A stretch of 64,000 nt of DNA from Bimuria novae-zelandiae CBS 107.79 (GCA_010015655.1 ML976741.1:1-64000); one strand, 5' to 3'. Positions 12,545-24,099 are shown, counted from the stretch's first letter. Numbers and translations: made by a program. The notes: a model not told the origin generated them from the sequence alone.

Positions 12545-12784
12545 TGTCGGTTCACAGGTAGTAAGGAATAAACAAGTAACTCTCTGTCTTTGGTATCTAG
12601 TGTCTGTTTTGTCTGTGTGTTCTGTAATAGTTCTATATACCTTCCTTCCAGTTCTCGTGGATGTGAGCGAGTACCAGGTAGTGTGGAGGCGAAGGGGTTT
12701 CGATACAGTATCAGGTTAACTGGAAGTGAGGGGGTACAAGGGTTACACAGTTCCCTTAGCGCGGAAGGCGAGGCAGTGCAGACA
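12545..12784 (-). repeat. 5' LTR of Copia B
   Basis: 240-bp LTR, TG..CA, partner of 6613-6862. It retains many CpA dinucleotides in contrast to the interior. An apparent 120-codon minus-strand frame starting in the flanking gag runs through it by chance. Confidence 0.95.
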
Positions 12785-13290
12785 ATAGCCTTAGCTAAAT
12801 TACCTTTTTGTCGTTTGCTGCTAGATGTCTTGCCTTTTGGCAGGGTAATCTTCTTCTGTTGTTGCTCCTTGTGCTTGCGGAGCCTCTCGTAGTTGGTATA
12901 CACATGGCCAACGAACGTGAGTTCGTGTTTCCGGCACTAGGTGCCCTCGTTGGTAGCAGCGGTAGAAGGTTTAGATAGAAAGGACTTTCCGCCGCGTGCT
13001 AAGCAGGTAGTAGTTTATCGCGCTACGTACGCTATAGATAAGTTAATAGTATTTAAACTATATTTTTTACTAATATTTAGTATCTTAGGTTTAATATCTT
13101 AAAACGTAGTAAGCTAGCGGATAGCTAGGTTATTAATTATATTATCTATCGTGTCTAGTAGGGTAGCTAGAAAGAAGGAGCCCTTAATATTATTATTATT
13201 AAATATAGCCCTTATAACGACCGCTACGGGCTATATAAATAATATATAATACTTAGAAATACGTATCTAACGCTAATAAAACTTGTCTAG
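12785..13290 (-). pseudogene. Copia A gag remnant, 5' part
   Basis: Continuation of element A across the B insertion. Minus strand: a Copia gag segment (FFLATLLDTIDNIINNLA, then DIKPKILNISKKYSL) near 13050-13200, followed by a zinc-knuckle-like FYRCYQRGHLVPE at about 12930-12975 and a basic stretch KHKEQQQKKITLPKGK. Composition near the zinc knuckle is normal; further right it is RIP-degraded. The N-terminus and the 5' LTR are missing: the sequence changes to plus-strand element D at about 13270-13310. Confidence 0.6.
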
Positions 13291-14998
13291 GTAAAGGCGC
13301 AGGTTATTACTATTATAGTACTATAAGTTTATAAGATTATAGAAGAGGAGAAATTAATCTAACCCTAAAAAGTTAGTTTAGAATAACTAAATTAGTCCTG
13401 CATAATATAACTATTTATCTTAATTTACTATACAATCTAGTCTCTTTTTAACTACTAAGATAGAGAGGAATCTGGTGGGATACGTAAATAGACATAACTA
13501 CTCTAAAAGGACTAAATAACATAATTATTAAGAATCTTACTAATATCTATAGCTAGTAGGTACTCGAGTACGACCCACTACTACCTACCTAATATTATGC
13601 ACGCAAGATTACCTCCTAAACAAAAAGAGTACCATAGAGAGCGTTAGCCATGCTCTGGTACAAGAGACTAGGATACCTTAGACTAGTAGCGATTAAGCAC
13701 CTAGTGTAGCAAGCTAAGGGGGTGCGCGCAAAAGTGATTACGATAGTTAAGTATAACTCCTATAGTAGAGTAAAATTAAAACAACAGATTAGCCACGCGT
13801 CACGGATTAACACTAAAAGACCTAAAGAGAGACTAACTATTAATTTCTATACATATAAAACGCAAAGCGTTACTAAAGAAAAGAGCTAAATATTAATTAC
13901 TAATAAATTCTTAAGACTATAATAGGACTTTTACTTTATAGACAATAAAATAGTAAAATTAATTATTAAGATCCTTTTAACCTTCCTCCTATTCCTTAAT
14001 AACCACTACAACATAATAGTTAAGACTATTAAGGCAGACAATAAAATTGCTATAGTTAAATTAAAAGTAGAATATTAGTTAGCGACTTAAGGAATTATTA
14101 TTAAGCCTTTAGCCCTAAACATCTAAGCTTAGAATAGAGGTGCTAAACGCTTAAAGGGTGTAAATAAAGAGAAATCGCGCGTAATACGACTTAACGCTAA
14201 TCTATTCTAGAAACTGTAGCCTAAAGTTACAAGGGCTATAGTATATCTATATAATTAAACACTAAATTACGCGAACTACTAGAAAACGCTATATAAGATA
14301 TTCTTTATATAAATAGCGTTTAGTAATAGGATTATAACTTTACTATAAAAACCTAATCTTGCCTACCTAAAGGCGTATAGCTGTAAAGCCTTTGCGATAA
14401 CTAATAATACTTACTAAGGTAGATTATGTTTATAATGCCTTAATCTAAAAGCTTAGATTAACTATCTTATTAGATACTATTACTTGCTAAGGTAATTAGC
14501 ACCTAAGACGTTGTCTTTAATAAGCAGTCTATATTTAATAGGAAGACTAAAGATTTAATAAATAACCTTATATATAATACGCTAGAAGAAATAGCCACGT
14601 ATATAAGGACTATTAAACTACTAACTCTTATTTAGCAACTAGAAATAGAGTCCTTTTATAAGGATAATACTGCTAAGGACTTATTAGACTATTAAGGCGA
14701 AGTAGACCTACTAGGCTACTATTAAGAGAGGAAAATTAAAGATAGTTACTTAACTTCTCTATTTACACCGCTACCTGCAGTACTGCTTGCTTAGTTAATA
14801 GTTAGAAACTAATCTAAAGTAACATAATATAGATTACCTAAGACTACCCCCTAGGCAGCAGCTTTTATAGCGGGAACCTAAGCTAGCCACGTTAGGAAAT
14901 ATAGAGGGGACGTTATAAATAAGGTAAAGATAATAAGAACACTTGCTAAAGGCTTAAAGCCTTATTAAAGTTAACTCCTACCTCTACTAACGTGCCGT
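13290..14998 (+). pseudogene. Copia D, 5' part: integrase remnant
   Basis: Plus-strand Copia of the same family as C and E. The frame parallels C at 54980-56690: the integrase zinc finger LWYKRLGYL..VAIKHLV..AKGVR begins near 13640, with KYNSYSR..LK..ISHASRI after it and YGCKAFAITNNTY near 14380. Stops are mostly TAG/TAA. The 5' LTR and gag of D are absent, so it is truncated at the junction with A. Element E begins at 14999 after the duplicated GCCGT, and D resumes at 31544. Confidence 0.75.
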
Positions 14999-15169
14999 TA
15001 TCAGATGGTATGATAAGTAGATGTTGATGCAACTTAATAGTATTTATTATTTTTTGTTGTACTCTCCACTGTGTTTAGTTAGTTTCGGATATTTTGCTAG
15101 TGTGCCAAGCCAAGTAGTCCCTGCTCAATTGTACAGATCTGACCTCACCGCAGCTTATTCTATCTAACA
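14999..15169 (-). repeat. 3' LTR of Copia E
   Basis: 171 bp, nearly identical to 31373-31543 and homologous in reverse to 58312-58484. The outer end reads TATCAGATGG (TG changed to TA). It is followed by a pyrimidine tract cacccctttag, the polypurine tract of a minus-strand element. Confidence 0.95.
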
Positions 15170-17232
15170 CACCCCTTTAGCTTAGAAATTCTTCAAGCTA
15201 GCACTTATGCAATTGTAAGGTCTTTAAGTTACTTTTAAATCTCCTTAAGAGGTACAGTATTTATTACCTCCTTAGTCTCTACATTAACTAATCTAAGTTA
15301 TTAGAGAAAACCCTCCTACTTACTCTTAGAGAGCACCTTTATAAGGCTATTAGTAATTATGTCCGCTAACTGCACATGCTCCACCTTGATCCTGCCTATA
15401 GATACTTCTTGTCAGATCTAGTAGTTGTAGACGTCCACATGCCAAAGTTTGGTTTAGAGGCGGGAAACCTCCTTAGTTACTAGGCGTATAGTTTATTTAT
15501 TATTACACTAAATAGTGACTATGCACGCGTCTAGTTTAATCTTAAGTTCTTAAAGTAGTCTTAAGACAAAGAGTGCTTCCTTAGCTACCTAAGAGAGAGC
15601 TAGCAGCTCGGCCTTAGTAGTTAATATTATTATAGTGTCTTGTTTATTTGCTTTCTAGGCGATAAGACCGCCGAAGAGCTTAATAGTGTAACCTTAAGAG
15701 CTCTTATAGTCTATTATATTGTCAGCAAATAATGCATCGCTTGCAATCTAAAGTCTAGTGTTACCTCTAAGCTATAGGGCTTGCTACTTTATGCTTTAAA
15801 GGTATAGGAAAACTTAGTCTACTGCGTTTTAGTGCTCAGTCCTTAGGTTTAACAGAAATCAAGCTAATCGTGATGTTGCAAAGGCAATGTCTAGCCTGGT
15901 AGTAACTATAGCAAAGAGTAGCGATCCAATCTTGCGTTAAAATTTATTAATCTTAGTTAGTGTTGCTAACCCTTTCCTTAGTAGTAATTTAATCGCAGCT
16001 ATTAGAGTGTTATATTAAATATTTATCTTATCTACTAGTCGGCTAATCTTGTCTAAATAGGAGGCCTGTGATAGTTAAATCTTGCGGCTTGTTTAGTCCC
16101 GTACAACCTCTATGCTAAGAAACTATTAAAGGTTGTTTCCTTTAATAAGAGTGTACTTATCTTGTAAGCGTTTAATTGCTTATTAAGCTTCTTATTCTTT
16201 GTCCTTATAGTACGCGAGTATAATGTCGTTAACGTAAAAGAATATAATAACTCTATCTTTAATTAGGCAGCATGGCTTGTAAGGCACTATTTAGAAGCCT
16301 AGCGCTTTAAGCGTTGTCGTAAATTCTCTCTACTAGAGGAGTAGTAAAATACGAAGGCCGTATAGTGCTTTATTTACTTACAATATTATTCCAGGCGTCT
16401 GATAACCCTAAGGCATTCTCATGTACACCTCTTGATCTATTATTACGTGAACAAAAGCGTTGGTGACGTCGTACTGCGTGAGCTCCATATCATAGTAAGC
16501 TACTATTGCTATTATTATTTAGAATAACCGGCTGGCAAGCGTGGCTGCGTAAGTGTCTTGCGAGGTAATATTTTATTACTAATTACTTTAGACAACTAGT
16601 CGCGCCTTGTACTTTAGCAAGTAATAGTGTTTATTAAGTTTATAAGTATATACCTATATGTAGTTAAGGATCTGCTATCCTGTTAGTTTAATCTTCTTTA
16701 CTAGAATTTCTAACTATAATTTTATCTCTTAGTGGCTTGCGAGGTGCACTTGCTTAGCCTCTTAAAATATCTTGCCTATTAGGTAATTCTTAAGCTTGGT
16801 TTGGCACGTTAGTAAAGGTAGAAGTTAACTTTAATAGGGCTTTAAGCCTTTAGCGAGCATTCTTATTATCTTAGCCTTATCTATAACTTCTCCTTTATAT
16901 TTTCTAACACGGCTGGCTTGGGTTCCCGCCATAAAAGCTACTACCTAAGGGACAGTTATAGAGGACGCTTATTATATTAGACTTATTTAGTCTCTAGCTA
17001 TTAACTGTGCAAGTAACGCGACAGGTGGTAGTGTAGTTAAAGGAGTTAAGTAGCTATCCCTAATCTTCCTTTCTTAATAGTAGCCTAGTAGATCTGCTTT
17101 ATCTTGTTATTCTAACGAATCTACAGTGGCTTCATCCTCATAAAAGGAGTCTATTTGTGGTTGTTGGGTAGGAGTTGGCAACTCAATGGTTCTTACGTGC
17201 GTTGCTATTTCTTGAAGCGTGCTATGCATAAG
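15170..17232 (-). pseudogene. Copia E reverse transcriptase/RNase H remnant
   Basis: Minus-strand counterpart of C 56240-58311. RT reads VIIFFYVNDIILAYYKD near 16215-16260, so one of the two active-site Asp has become Asn. RNase H and the end of the polyprotein lie next to the LTR. The right end reaches the integrase tail (matching C near 56250) and is cut by element F after the sequence gcataag. Confidence 0.8.
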
Positions 17233-17426
17233 TGTAGCGGTTGGTGCTACAAAGCGAAAGTCGGGAAAACACTAATTGTATTGAGTTAGGAAGAATCTGC
17301 TATTTATACATGTATCTTGACTAAGCGACAAGTGCTAGGCGTGTGATGGTCAGGAGATCATCAGGTAATCGCGTGATCATCCTGTAACAAAGTTATCTCC
17401 GAGCTTCCTCACGAGAGACCGTTACA
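17233..17426 (-). repeat. 3' LTR of Copia F
   Basis: 194 bp, TG..CA. It differs from 25436-25629 by a few transitions, with this copy the less mutated. Confidence 0.95.
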
Positions 17427-17429
17427 CAC

Positions 17430-19100
17430 CCCCTCATCCTGTAGTCGAGTATCGACGTAAGGATGACCTTCCTATTCTTGCATAGGTACTGTGCCTTGGA
17501 GTCGAGTGCGTATATCTGTGAGGTGTAGCTGCCTTACAAACTCAGCATGCTTCTGACGTGGTAGCATCTTGGTCATGCCGTCAGCAGGCATCCTATCAGT
17601 AGGTCTCCATTACACGTGGAGTCGTCCCTGCTCTACTTCCTGGCAGGTCCAGCTTTGGTGTATATTAACGTGTTTAAGCTTAGTTGCTAGCTTGTCTTGT
17701 TCCTTTGTAATAATGCCAACAGTCTGCTGATTGTCGCACTAAATAATAGGTGTAGTGTTCAGTGTTAATGATAGACTATTAAACAGACGTAGCTATTCCT
17801 CTATTTTAGATCTAGTAAGAGAGAGAGCAAGTAGTTCTACCTTAGTAGTTAATTTAGTAACTATACGCTGCAGAGTCGATTTCCAATTAATAGTTATCCT
17901 AAACAGTTAGAAAACGTAGCCCTGAGAGCTTCGGCGAGTCTCTATATTATCGGCAAAAGCAGTATTAGATACTCTAAAGAAGATAGGGTCGCAATAGTCT
18001 TCCTCTACAGTTATAAACTCTTAAATTTCTTGCTTAGCTCGAGCTTCGAGTGCGTAGTACTAAGTCTCTAGGACGTGACGCCATACTTTGCGTATAGATT
18101 CCACATGAGCTTATCCAGGATTGGTAAGATGTAAAGCGTGTATCACATGTACGCGTGCTAGATCTAGACGAGTAAACTAAGTAAGAAACGCAAGATAACT
18201 AACAAGTTCCTAATAAAGCTTTATCTAGGCGGCGTTGGGTTCCTCTGCAGACGGCTCGAGATAGTTAACCATTATTAGTACCTCAGAGCGGCGACTAGTG
18301 GTTGTTATGCCGTACTTTATAGTTACTTTGTCAATATAGGCATCCTAGAGCAGCTAAAGTTTACTAGCGGCGATGTCTCGTATAACGCGTATGCCTAAGA
18401 ACTATTTAAGTAGACCAAGTCGCTTTAATTAATAGAACTCGTTAAGCTTTAATTCGAACTGCTAGTGTCGTTCGGCGTTGCGAGAGTGAAAGGCCATGAC
18501 AATGTCGTCGACGTAAACGAATAGAATAAGCCAGTTATTCGTGTATACACATGGGAAACCTGGCACAGGCTTCATCCCTAGGTGCCGTAGTGTGCTGCGG
18601 AGTTCCTTGTACCACAGTAATAGTAACTCTTTTAATCTGTAAAGGGCGCGGAGTACCTAGAGTAGTTCTCTATCTTTTTAAAATCCGTCTGGTGTCTGCG
18701 CGTAGAGTAGACAATTAAGTTAAGCGTTAAGGAAAGCTATTAGTATATCGTACTAAATAAGCTTTAGCCTAAAGTAATTAGTAATAGTAGTAATTACTCT
18801 AAATGTGCGTGCTGCTAGTGTAGCAGCGTATGTGTCTCTATATGGTTACTAGAGGTCACCTCGGAGCACTAAGCGTGCTTTAAATCGTGATAGGAATCCG
18901 TCTTCGTCAAATTTATATATAAAAACCTATATAAGTAGTAGCACTTTAGCGTCGGCGTTTATTACTATCTTTACGGTTCTTGTAAAGCATCCTTTACTCC
19001 ATATACTTCTATATTCCTCTTAACCAGCCTGTCAGAACTCAGCTCCATACGGATGAGTCTCTAGGTCTCTCCATGTCATTGGCGGAGGCGGAACCTTTAA
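17430..19100 (-). pseudogene. Copia F reverse transcriptase and RNase H
   Basis: One of the better preserved polyprotein parts. RT motif LILFVYVDDIVMAFHSRNA at about 18470-18530 keeps the catalytic YVDD. Upstream are RLVLRGDL and DTYAATLAARTFR. RNase H follows with WKSTLQRIVTKLTTKVELLA near 17870 and CDNQQTVGI near 17740. The C-terminal tail GMTKMLPRQKHAEFVRQL ends near 17500. Inactivated by scattered TAG/TAA stops. H is inserted just upstream, at the integrase/RT hinge. Confidence 0.85.
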
Positions 19101-19258
19101 TTAATGGACCTTGATAGCAGGCTGCGGCTTTAGCGCTGTTAAAAAAGCGTGTAGGTAGCCATTTATACATATTCCATAGGAAATCGCGTGCGTCTGGTAT
19201 TAGGTTGCACCTGCGATATCTTCAGCGCGTTGTTACCATCGGCAGCGCGAGCTTATTA

Positions 19259-19305
19259 TAGTGACCGTGCACGCCGTGCACACCTTCGGGCCGTGCACGC
19301 CTTAG
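19259..19305 (+). repeat. Left terminal inverted repeat of H
   Basis: CCGTGCAC occurs at 19265, 19274 and 19291. The first base is T where the right end has the complement of C (CAGT versus TAGT), a single RIP-type change. Confidence 0.9.
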
Positions 19306-19389
19306 CGACCTGCTGCACATCTCAAAAATAAGGCTATAAAGCCACGTATAATAGCTATTATCGCAAGAATTTTTATTATAATAGTCTAC

Positions 19390-21190
19390 TAAGTTCTATA
19401 GTGCTTGCCCTACTCTTATTTTTTATTTAGCTTTATTTTACGGCCGCTGCGCGTGGTAACTAGTAGAGGTGCTAGCAATAGTAACGCCTTAATAATAACG
19501 CAAGTAGCACTACGCGCACGCTATTTTTTAGCTATAAGCTTTATAAAAGGCTTACTTAAGGCCTTACGCTTACTTATTTTAGGTATTTATATAGATTTAG
19601 TAGCGTCGCGCTCTTGTTTCTTCTATTACTTCTTAGTATTATTAGTAGCCTTTTTCCTTACTTTCTCTTCCCTTACCCTCTCTTGTTCTACACGCCTTTA
19701 CTACTTATCCCGCTTATCTTAAAGCTTCTTCTAGGCTTTTAGCTCCTTTTAATAAGCTTTATCTACCTTCTCTTATAAATTTTGCTCCTTATTAGCCTTG
19801 TAGCGCTCCTTAGCTTAGCGGATCTTACAAGGGGACTAAAGAATAGCTATACTATAAAACTCTTTATAATACTGTAGGTTAAGCCTCCTCTACTTATTTT
19901 TAGAAGGCTTAAGCTCTCTAATTACGTTGCGTAGGCCTTTGTTTTTAAGCTATACAAGCTGTGTATGGGTAGAGAGATGGGAGATAGTACGCCTTAACTG
20001 TTACACCTCCTCTGCGTCCTGATTCTCCACTACCTGGGCCAGTATTTGGATAGCTTACTTCCAGTTATCTGCTATAATTGGTAAAGGTGTACGAGGCAGC
20101 CGCCTGCGCTTATTTTAGAATCTATCGACGATTATAGCTACGTTTGGTGGCGATAGGCCCGTGACTTTAAAGGCCTTAAGGATAAGGCTTGGGGTGAAGG
20201 TTCTTGTCTAGGACTTATAGAATAGGCGGAAGAAGTCGCGCTTCTTTATACCTACTAGGCCTTAAGTACTGTGAAGGTGTTTAGTGAGCTGGTTTGTGTA
20301 GCTTGTACCCAGAGGTGAGAAGAGTGCTACATCGAGCGGCTGTAGCGTGTGGGTACTGTAAGGAGGGAACACTAGTAGTAGTATCCTATTCCTATTGCAG
20401 TACTTGATGAAGGACCAGGTTATATGCGAGCCATAGCTATTTACTATAAGTAGTTGCTAACTTCTGCGTGCCTTCTCTCGAGTGTAGCAATTAAAGACCT
20501 ATTCTAGCTACGTAAGGCCAACCTCGTCGTTTATCTAGCCTAAGGGCGTTATAGTAATAAACACTAAGTGCTTTTCTGCGTTTATATCCTCTACCTAGGA
20601 CGATTGTATCTCGTTGGGAGCGCCTGGATAGATGACGCCTGGAGGTAGTGCCGAACCATTAGCGTAGACGCTTACGAGTATCGACACCCACTGCCTATTG
20701 CCGTCTTGTATAGGCTAGCGCCTTGTTTTTAACTCTATAGAAGCCCTACTAAACACTCGTTTAGTGCGCCTATTAAGTACTCCGATCGCGAAGCCCTTCT
20801 TATCTATTATATATATGCCGTGGCTTAATTAAGTATTCGGTGATCTTAGAGTGCACAAGCTTAAAGTATTATATGTACTTCTCGCTGCTATTGGCGTGGA
20901 GGCGCTGCGCATTGATAGTGTTGGCCTATTTGTATAGGAGCTAGTCGCGGTGACGGTTAAGGAAGCGAGTAACCTACGAGTTAGAGACCCTCTCTGCAGC
21001 CAATTTAGAAGCCATATTTTGTACTATCTGTCTTGTAGGAGGTAGGCCTCGCTTAGTAAGCTTAACTATAAACTTATAAAGCTCTCGCTCTTGTGTAAAG
21101 TAGAGTTTAAGTAGTTATTAATTAGCGTTAGCACGCGACGCGATAACGCGTTAGTAATATTATAATAAAGTTATATAGCATACATTATGT
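19390..21190 (-). pseudogene. Fot1/pogo transposase remnant (DDE_1) of H
   Basis: Cut-and-paste transposase read on the minus strand from about 21170. Landmarks in order: SKLAAERVSNS (helix-turn-helix region), EKYI.YFKLVHSKITEY, IYIIDKKGFAIGVL (first catalytic Asp retained, near 20810), QDGNRQWVSILVSVYANGSA, LPPGVIYPG, INDEVGLT, LLIVNSYGSHIT (second Asp changed to Asn, near 20440), FPPYSTHTLQPLDVALFSPL and KKRDFFRLF. A long basic Lys/Arg/Glu-rich tail follows toward 19400. The Asp-to-Asn change plus TAG stops make it inactive. The plus-strand 105-codon frame at 19405-19722 is antisense to the tail. Confidence 0.85.
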
Positions 21191-21314
21191 TTTTTTATAA
21201 TTACCTAGTATAAAAGTTTGCCTTTTACATTTACTATATCTGCCTCTTTAAGCGCTTCTTCTAACGGCATTGTGGTGTTAAGTTATGTGGTTAAGGAGTA
21301 TAGTAGATTTTTAG

Positions 21315-21361
21315 TAAGGGTGTGCACGGCCTAAAGGTGTGCACGGCGTGCACGGTTACTG
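21315..21361 (-). repeat. Right terminal inverted repeat of H
   Basis: Mirror of 19259-19305, with GTGCACGG at 21322, 21339 and 21348. It ends GGTTACTG followed by TA. Confidence 0.9.
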
Positions 21362-21979
21362 TAGTATATTTAATTTATTAATTTTAGGATTTCTGCGCCT
21401 TGGCGCGTTATTATTATAGCGATTAGGTATATAACTAGGGATTTGTGTTGCAGAGAGCTCTTATGGTGTTATCTCTAGATCTTGTTCTGCTGGGAGAACT
21501 TCGATCGGTGTATCGTTGTTCCGTTACCGGCTCACGTGAGATTCAGGTAACGTAGGCGTGAGCAACCCATCTCCCAGAAACAGGTCCTCTACGTCCTCAT
21601 TGTCTCCGTCGTTCTCGTTAATTCTGCTCTCACCCCCTACCTACTACTGGCTGGCCTGAGCTGCTACTGCAGGTACTATATGGCTTTATCTAAGCGTCAT
21701 AAGCTCTTTAATCGCGATATCGTTAGATTTAGCTTCTTCTAAGAAAGCAAGCAGCTCTATAACTTCTTTAATAACTAATTTAGCTACGTAGCCTTTTGGT
21801 CCTTCGTAAAATCGCGTTAGCTCGAAAACGACGTCTCTCGCTCAAATCACTTTATCCTTTATAGGTAGCCAGATTCTAAAAATGTTTGTTAAATCGTAGC
21901 CTATAAGGTGTCCTATAAGAGCTCTAGACTCCAGCTTGTCGCCTCTTTTAATAGACAGATTTTGAACGTATGCTCGACA

Positions 21980-21996
21980 GCCTATAGGACGCAAGT
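21980..21996 (+). repeat. Left 17-bp target duplication of insert I
   Basis: gcctataggacgcaagt, identical to 22893-22909. It belongs to the Copia F integrase, so it marks the site where I entered. Confidence 0.92.
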
Positions 21997-22892
21997 TGGT
22001 TGGTTGGTTGGTATTCATTTTTCGTCTAGTTAATGGGGATTAAGTCCACCATCTCGCCTCCCGAAGGGCATATACGACGTGCTAAGCTATAGAATTATAG
22101 TACTAACGCACTACCTTAGAAAGCATTTCTTACCTGCGCAGATATTACTACCATGTTAAGCTACAGCTCCCCTTCCTATTAGGGAGACTAAGCAGTGTAT
22201 GTACTTTAGGGTAGATCCCTTATGTGTGTTTAGAGGCAGTTTAGTGCTGTGAGAAGAAAGAAAAGGAAAGAGTGAATAGGTATGGAGAGCCGGTGCTCTG
22301 TCGAATCGGAGCCGTGGCTCTGCGCGAGGAGAGCCTTTGTACCAGGCTTGGCGATGCCTGTGTCGAAGGAGATAGGTGTAGTAGGAAGGCAGAGCCAGGC
22401 CTGTCCTTCTTCTTTATCCCTAAGAGTCGTATAATATAAGGCCAGGCTGGCTGCCTTGTTTGCGTATTGTGTCAGGTCAGGGACGCTAATAGTTAGTCTT
22501 TAGAGAGCTGCGGGCAGCTCTCGTCGTTATAGGTGTTAAGAGCTGGTGCTCTATCGAATCGTGCCATGGCTCTTCGCATGGAGAGCCTTTATATTTAGGC
22601 CTAGCAGGTGCCCATATCTTGTAAGAGCAAGGAGTGTCACGACTATCTCCTTATCTTAGCTATAGTTATAGCCTTCGATTAAACGTGAAAATCTGAGTAG
22701 CGCACGGGCCATTTTGAAAAGATTTTAGCTTACTAGGGAGCTAAAAGACAAAATAGGGCAGCGCGCCTGCCACAACGCCTGCAGCTAAAAGAGGACGCTG
22801 GAAAACAGATTTACGAAGGCATTTAAGTCGTGTTTTGACGAAAAATCGATGGATATCGACCTTTCAATGACCTGGAAAAGTTGATGTTCGGT
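21997..22892 (-). mobile_element. Insert I: non-autonomous retroposon-like element of 896 bp
   Basis: Sequence of normal composition inside Copia F, flanked by a perfect 17-bp duplication, the length expected of LINE-machinery target-primed insertion. Its left end is a short repeat ttggttggttggttgg; read on the minus strand this is a 3' (CCAA)n tail, so the element probably lies on the minus strand with its 5' end at 22892. No long open frame exists; a minus-strand ATG near 22714 opens only a short frame. Two diverged copies of a hairpin-prone module (agagcYggtgctct...) lie 257 bp apart, at 22284 and 22541. A SINE, a truncated LINE 3' end or a retrocopy of a host non-coding RNA are all possible. 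I do not recognise the family. Confidence 0.7.
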
Positions 22893-22909
22893 GCCTATAG
22901 GACGCAAGT
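22893..22909 (+). repeat. Right 17-bp target duplication of insert I
   Basis: Identical to 21980-21996. The flanking bases differ on both sides, which fixes the duplication at exactly 17 bp. Confidence 0.92.
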
Positions 22910-24099
22910 AGTTCACCTTTAGCTTTAATCCCCACACGATCTTATATAGAGTCTTCTAGCCTAGCGCTTTAATTAGCGTTTAGTTTAGTATATATACTGC
23001 TGTCCTAAACAGCTCGTTTAATAATAACTTTAGCAGGTTTCCTTTAAGCCTTATAGCTCGGGCTCGAATAACGATAATCTTGCCTACTCGCTCTACAAGA
23101 CCGTTTTGCTCGTCTGCGTAGTCTGCCCTTAGTTCGTATTAAATACCTAGCTCAGCGCAGAGCTCCTCTAATATATTTAGTGCAACGCTATATCCTTGGT
23201 TATTATTAGTCTTAATTATAGTAATATTACTATTAAAGATACGCTGTATCTTGCGAATCTTTTAAACAAGCTATTAGCTTAGAAATACCTTTATACGCTG
23301 TAGAAAGCAGTCAACTTTATGCCACTTGCTATACTAGTCTACTATATAACCTATAACTTAGTCACTATTAAGGCAAGAGTCTGCTTCTCGAGGCAGAAGC
23401 TAGATAAAGTCTATAGCAACACGATAGAACTTTCTTAGTGCAATATCCTCTTACTATCTTCTAGAGACTTGCTTTATAAGTTTCGATTTAACACATACGC
23501 TATAGAAGTTGTTGTCTTTGCCTTTAACTCGCAAGCCTTCTACATAGTCAGCCAGCTTCTTAATGGCCTTCTTGCCTAGATAACCCTAGGTGCTGTGGGC
23601 CGTCCTATAGTTAACTATAAGGTCACGTTAAAGATCTTTTAAAGGTCGATAAGTAGTGCTAAAGGATGATAATAGGCGCGTGTCTAGGCGACGGCTGGTA
23701 TTAGCGTTAACTAGCTAGTAGCTATTGTCGTACTCTAGCTGTGTAACCACGGTATTTTTACTAACTTTATATAGTAAATCTTGTCCTAAGTTAAAGTAAA
23801 TCTAACTTAAACGACAGCGTGCTAAGCCTATAAGACTTATTAAGAAGCCTTTAACTAAGGCAACGTGTGTTAGAATAATAGTTAATAAGCCTCTTAGTAT
23901 TTTCACGGTCAGCATCATGCTACCCCATGTAGTAATCTTGATACGGCCTATTCCTGCTCCCATAAAGTCGTTAGCGCTTGCTTCGTATTCTCTCGTCCAG
24001 CCAGGCCAGGATTCGGTGTTGATAATATGGGTATTCGAACCAGGATCGAGTATAAATTAGTTACTTAATAAGTTATAGCTACTAACATCGTTAAGCGTA

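Larger units (their letters stand above)
6613..12784 (-). mobile_element. Complete Copia element B
   Basis: LTR retrotransposon of 6172 bp with both LTRs and a perfect 5-bp target duplication ATAGC (6608-6612 and 12785-12789). It is inserted in the gag of element A. It runs on the minus strand: gag near the right LTR, RNase H near the left. The RT metal-binding motif is a derived MQTDD, not YVDD, and the nucleocapsid belongs to the CFVC..CWST..H class; element M shares both. The interior is heavily RIP-mutated while the LTRs are nearly clean. Confidence 0.95.
19259..21361 (-). mobile_element. Fot1/pogo-type DNA transposon H
   Basis: 2103-bp Tc1/mariner-superfamily element with ~46-bp terminal inverted repeats and a TA target duplication (19257-19258, 21362-21363). 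Each end carries three copies of CCGTGCAC, probably transposase-binding sites. It encodes a DDE_1 transposase on the minus strand and is inserted in the integrase/RT hinge of Copia F. Confidence 0.92.

Noticed and set aside
12541..12903. 120-codon minus-strand and 100-codon plus-strand frames
   Set aside because: They cross the junction of the B LTR and A gag; only the gag end (basic KHKEQQQKK part) is real coding remnant.
19405..19722. 105-codon plus-strand hydrophobic frame
   Set aside because: Complement of the Lys/Arg/Glu-rich tail of the pogo transposase; hydrophobicity is an artefact of reading the opposite strand.
22080..22180. tRNA-like segment in insert I (minus strand GTAGCTTAACATGGT resembles an A box)
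   Set aside because: No acceptable B box, no closing acceptor stem and no cloverleaf could be drawn; it also lies near the 3' rather than the 5' end, where a SINE promoter should be.
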